This document shows, piece after piece, positions 62,887 through 64,000 of a DNA stretch of 64,000 nt. The notes beneath the pieces are model-generated. The model did no database searches. It was not told the origin of the DNA and saw nothing but the letters and a program-made list of their open reading frames with translations. The stretch is taken from NCBI RefSeq assembly GCF_003575975.1, contig NZ_QQXK01000001.1:124001-188000 (forward strand), in the 5' to 3' direction. Origin of the DNA: Galactobacter valiniphilus. Lineage in GTDB: Bacteria; Actinomycetota; Actinomycetes; Actinomycetales; Micrococcaceae. The translations under genes and the position numbers were made by a program. The first letter of the stretch is position 1. Each line of letters starts with the position of its first letter.

Positions 62887-63855
62887 ATGACCTCCTCCCC
62901 CGCCGATCCCTCGGCCGAGGCCGGCGCGCCCGCCGTCGCGGACGCCTCCGGCACCCAGGGTGCCGCCGACGCCGCGGCCCAGCCGACCGCCGTCGAGCCC
63001 TCCTCCCGCACGCCCCGTCGCCAGCCCACCCCGGGCAAGGCCGCCGAGGACCCGAGCTTCTACCGCGCCGAGCCGGTGAGCTTTGTGCGCCGCGGCGAGC
63101 GCATGACCGCCGGCCAGGAGCGTGCGTGGGAGGAAATGAAGGACGAGCTCCTCATCGACGTGCCGCGTCATCATGCCTCCACGTCGATCCTGCCCGACGC
63201 CGTGATCGACATCCCGGGCGCGTTTGAGCACCCGGAGCGCCCGCTCACCGTGGAGATCGGGTCCGGCCTCGGCGAGGCCACGGCCCACGCCGCCACCGAG
63301 CATCCCGAGCGCAACTTCCTGGCGGTGGAGGTCTACACCCCCGGGCTCGCCAAGCTCATGGAGGAGGTGCGCGACCGCGGCCTCAAGAACGTCCGCGTCA
63401 TGCAGGCCAACGCGCCCGAGGTCTTGGACATCGCCCTGAAGCCCGGCCAAGTGGACGAGCTCTGGATCTTCTTCTCCGACCCGTGGCACAAGAAGCGCCA
63501 CCACAAGCGCCGCCTCATCACGGACGCCTTCGCCGAGCGCGCCGCCACGGTCATCCGCCCCGGGGGCACGTGGCGCTTGGCCACCGACTGGTCGAACTAC
63601 GCGGAGCAGATGCGCCGGATCATCGCCGATTCCGGCGAGTTCGTGAACGTGCACGACGGCGAGCGCTCGGGTCTGGATTCCCCGCTCACCGACATCCGCC
63701 GCCAGGAGATCGAGAACCGCGAGGCCGAGCCGGACTTCGTGGACGAGGAGGGCGGCTGGGCGCCGCGCTTCGCGGGTCGCACGCTGACGAGCTTCGAGGC
63801 CAAGGCCCTCAAGGCCGGGCGCAACATCTTCGACCTGACCGCGCGCCGGGTCTGA
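62887..63855 (+). CDS. trmB: tRNA (guanine-N7-)-methyltransferase
   Basis: 322 residues; makes m7G46 in tRNA using SAM. An N-terminal extension of ~90 residues (Ala/Pro-rich, then RRGERMTAGQERAWEEM) precedes the core: VEIGSGLGEATAHAATEHPERNFLAVEVYTPGLAKL (SAM motif), and the TrmB hallmark FFSDPWHKKRHHKRRLI with ATDWSNYAEQM. ATG at 62887; the longer frame starts with TTG inside the -10. Followed by a 19-bp hairpin. Confidence 0.94.
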   Translation: MTSSPADPSAEAGAPAVADASGTQGAADAAAQPTAVEPSSRTPRRQPTPGKAAEDPSFYRAEPVSFVRRGERMTAGQERAWEEMKDELLIDVPRHHASTSILPDAVIDIPGAFEHPERPLTVEIGSGLGEATAHAATEHPERNFLAVEVYTPGLAKLMEEVRDRGLKNVRVMQANAPEVLDIALKPGQVDELWIFFSDPWHKKRHHKRRLITDAFAERAATVIRPGGTWRLATDWSNYAEQMRRIIADSGEFVNVHDGERSGLDSPLTDIRRQEIENREAEPDFVDEEGGWAPRFAGRTLTSFEAKALKAGRNIFDLTARRV

Positions 63856-63867
63856 CGCGCAGCCGCC

Positions 63868-63919
63868 AACGCGGGAAGGCCCCGCCCTGGATCGTTCCGG
63901 GGCGGGGCCTTCCCGCGTT
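63868..63919. terminator. 19-bp perfect terminator stem after trmB
   Basis: Arms 63868-63886 and 63901-63919 (core GCGGGAAGGCCCC) are exact reverse complements with a 14-nt inner region that can pair further. Convergent position. Confidence 0.8.
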
Positions 63920-63945
63920 CGGGGTGCGCCCGGCTGACGGGCCGC

Positions 63946-64000
63946 TCAGCGACCCGGCGGCAACTCGGTCGCCGCGTCCGGCCCGAAGGCCTGCGCATAG
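63946..64000 (-). CDS. 3' end of a gene continuing past the window (minus strand)
   Basis: The minus strand reads ...YAQAFGPDAATELPPGR and a TGA stop at 63948-63946. Position right after a bidirectional terminator supports a convergent gene. Seventeen residues are too few for assignment. Confidence 0.4.
   Translation of the reverse strand, partial: YAQAFGPDAATELPPGR

Overview
The window is about 72% GC. Its genes are dense, with many GTG starts and GTGA/ATGA overlaps, and several ATG starts sit 6-8 nt after a TANNNT hexamer (leaderless promoters). Together with a mycothiol-type arsenate reductase, an SCP-like protein, DUF3073, MarP and an Ssd/Tad cluster, this points to an actinobacterium, most likely Micrococcaceae (Arthrobacter/Kocuria/Micrococcus relatives). 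This is inferred from gene content; no rRNA is present.

Layout. 1-9.1 kb: AcuC-type deacetylase (partial), TrkH/TrkA potassium uptake, proC flanked by related inverted repeats, a sugar-isomerase/Ppx pair and topA. 9.3-14.9 kb: a winged-helix regulator, a large methyltransferase, a GNAT enzyme and an MrfA-like helicase. 15-20.6 kb (minus strand): a compact Tad-type pilus operon, ssd-tadA-tadB-tadC-flp-tadE-tadE-like, in which tadB is interrupted by a one-base frameshift. 20.8-25.2 kb: an unusual family A DNA polymerase, CoA-type Nudix, nth and a membrane protein. 25.4-34 kb: acs, MarP-like protease, a Crp/GlxR regulator (likely sites upstream of acs and of itself), Nudix, RidA, DUF4177, a class A penicillin-binding protein and a metallophosphoesterase. 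From memory, the neighbourhood topA / helicase / Tad-Ssd / acs / marP / nth / crp / ridA / ponA2 / metallophosphoesterase resembles the mycobacterial Rv3644c-Rv3683 region.

35-36.7 kb holds the most unusual locus: an XRE regulator whose C-terminal part looks like TPR helices, divergent from a 32-codon gene with a perfect Shine-Dalgarno sequence and its own terminator. This is a candidate RRNPP-like regulator and peptide pair. 36.7-44.5 kb is mainly purine synthesis (a fused PurD-PurC, purF, purM) with asparaginase II, a sterol-carrier-like protein, small membrane proteins and a transposase remnant. 44.9-49.3 kb: sirtuin, DUF3073 and clpB with an HspR-type HAIR box. 49.4-53.6 kb: an arsenic resistance locus (two ArsC-like proteins, ArsR, ACR3, a flavoprotein) around a divergent operator. 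53.8-61.2 kb: a DMT exporter, then a nitrogen-scavenging group (LysR, sarcosine/N-methyltryptophan oxidase-like, carbamoylase-like M20, ornithine cyclodeaminase-like, Amt). 61.3-64 kb: an MFS transporter, trmB and the tail of a further gene.

Intergenic DNA is rich in long hairpins and in a dispersed GCCCGACGGCG-type motif. No tRNA, rRNA, CRISPR array, intact insertion sequence or prophage was recognised.
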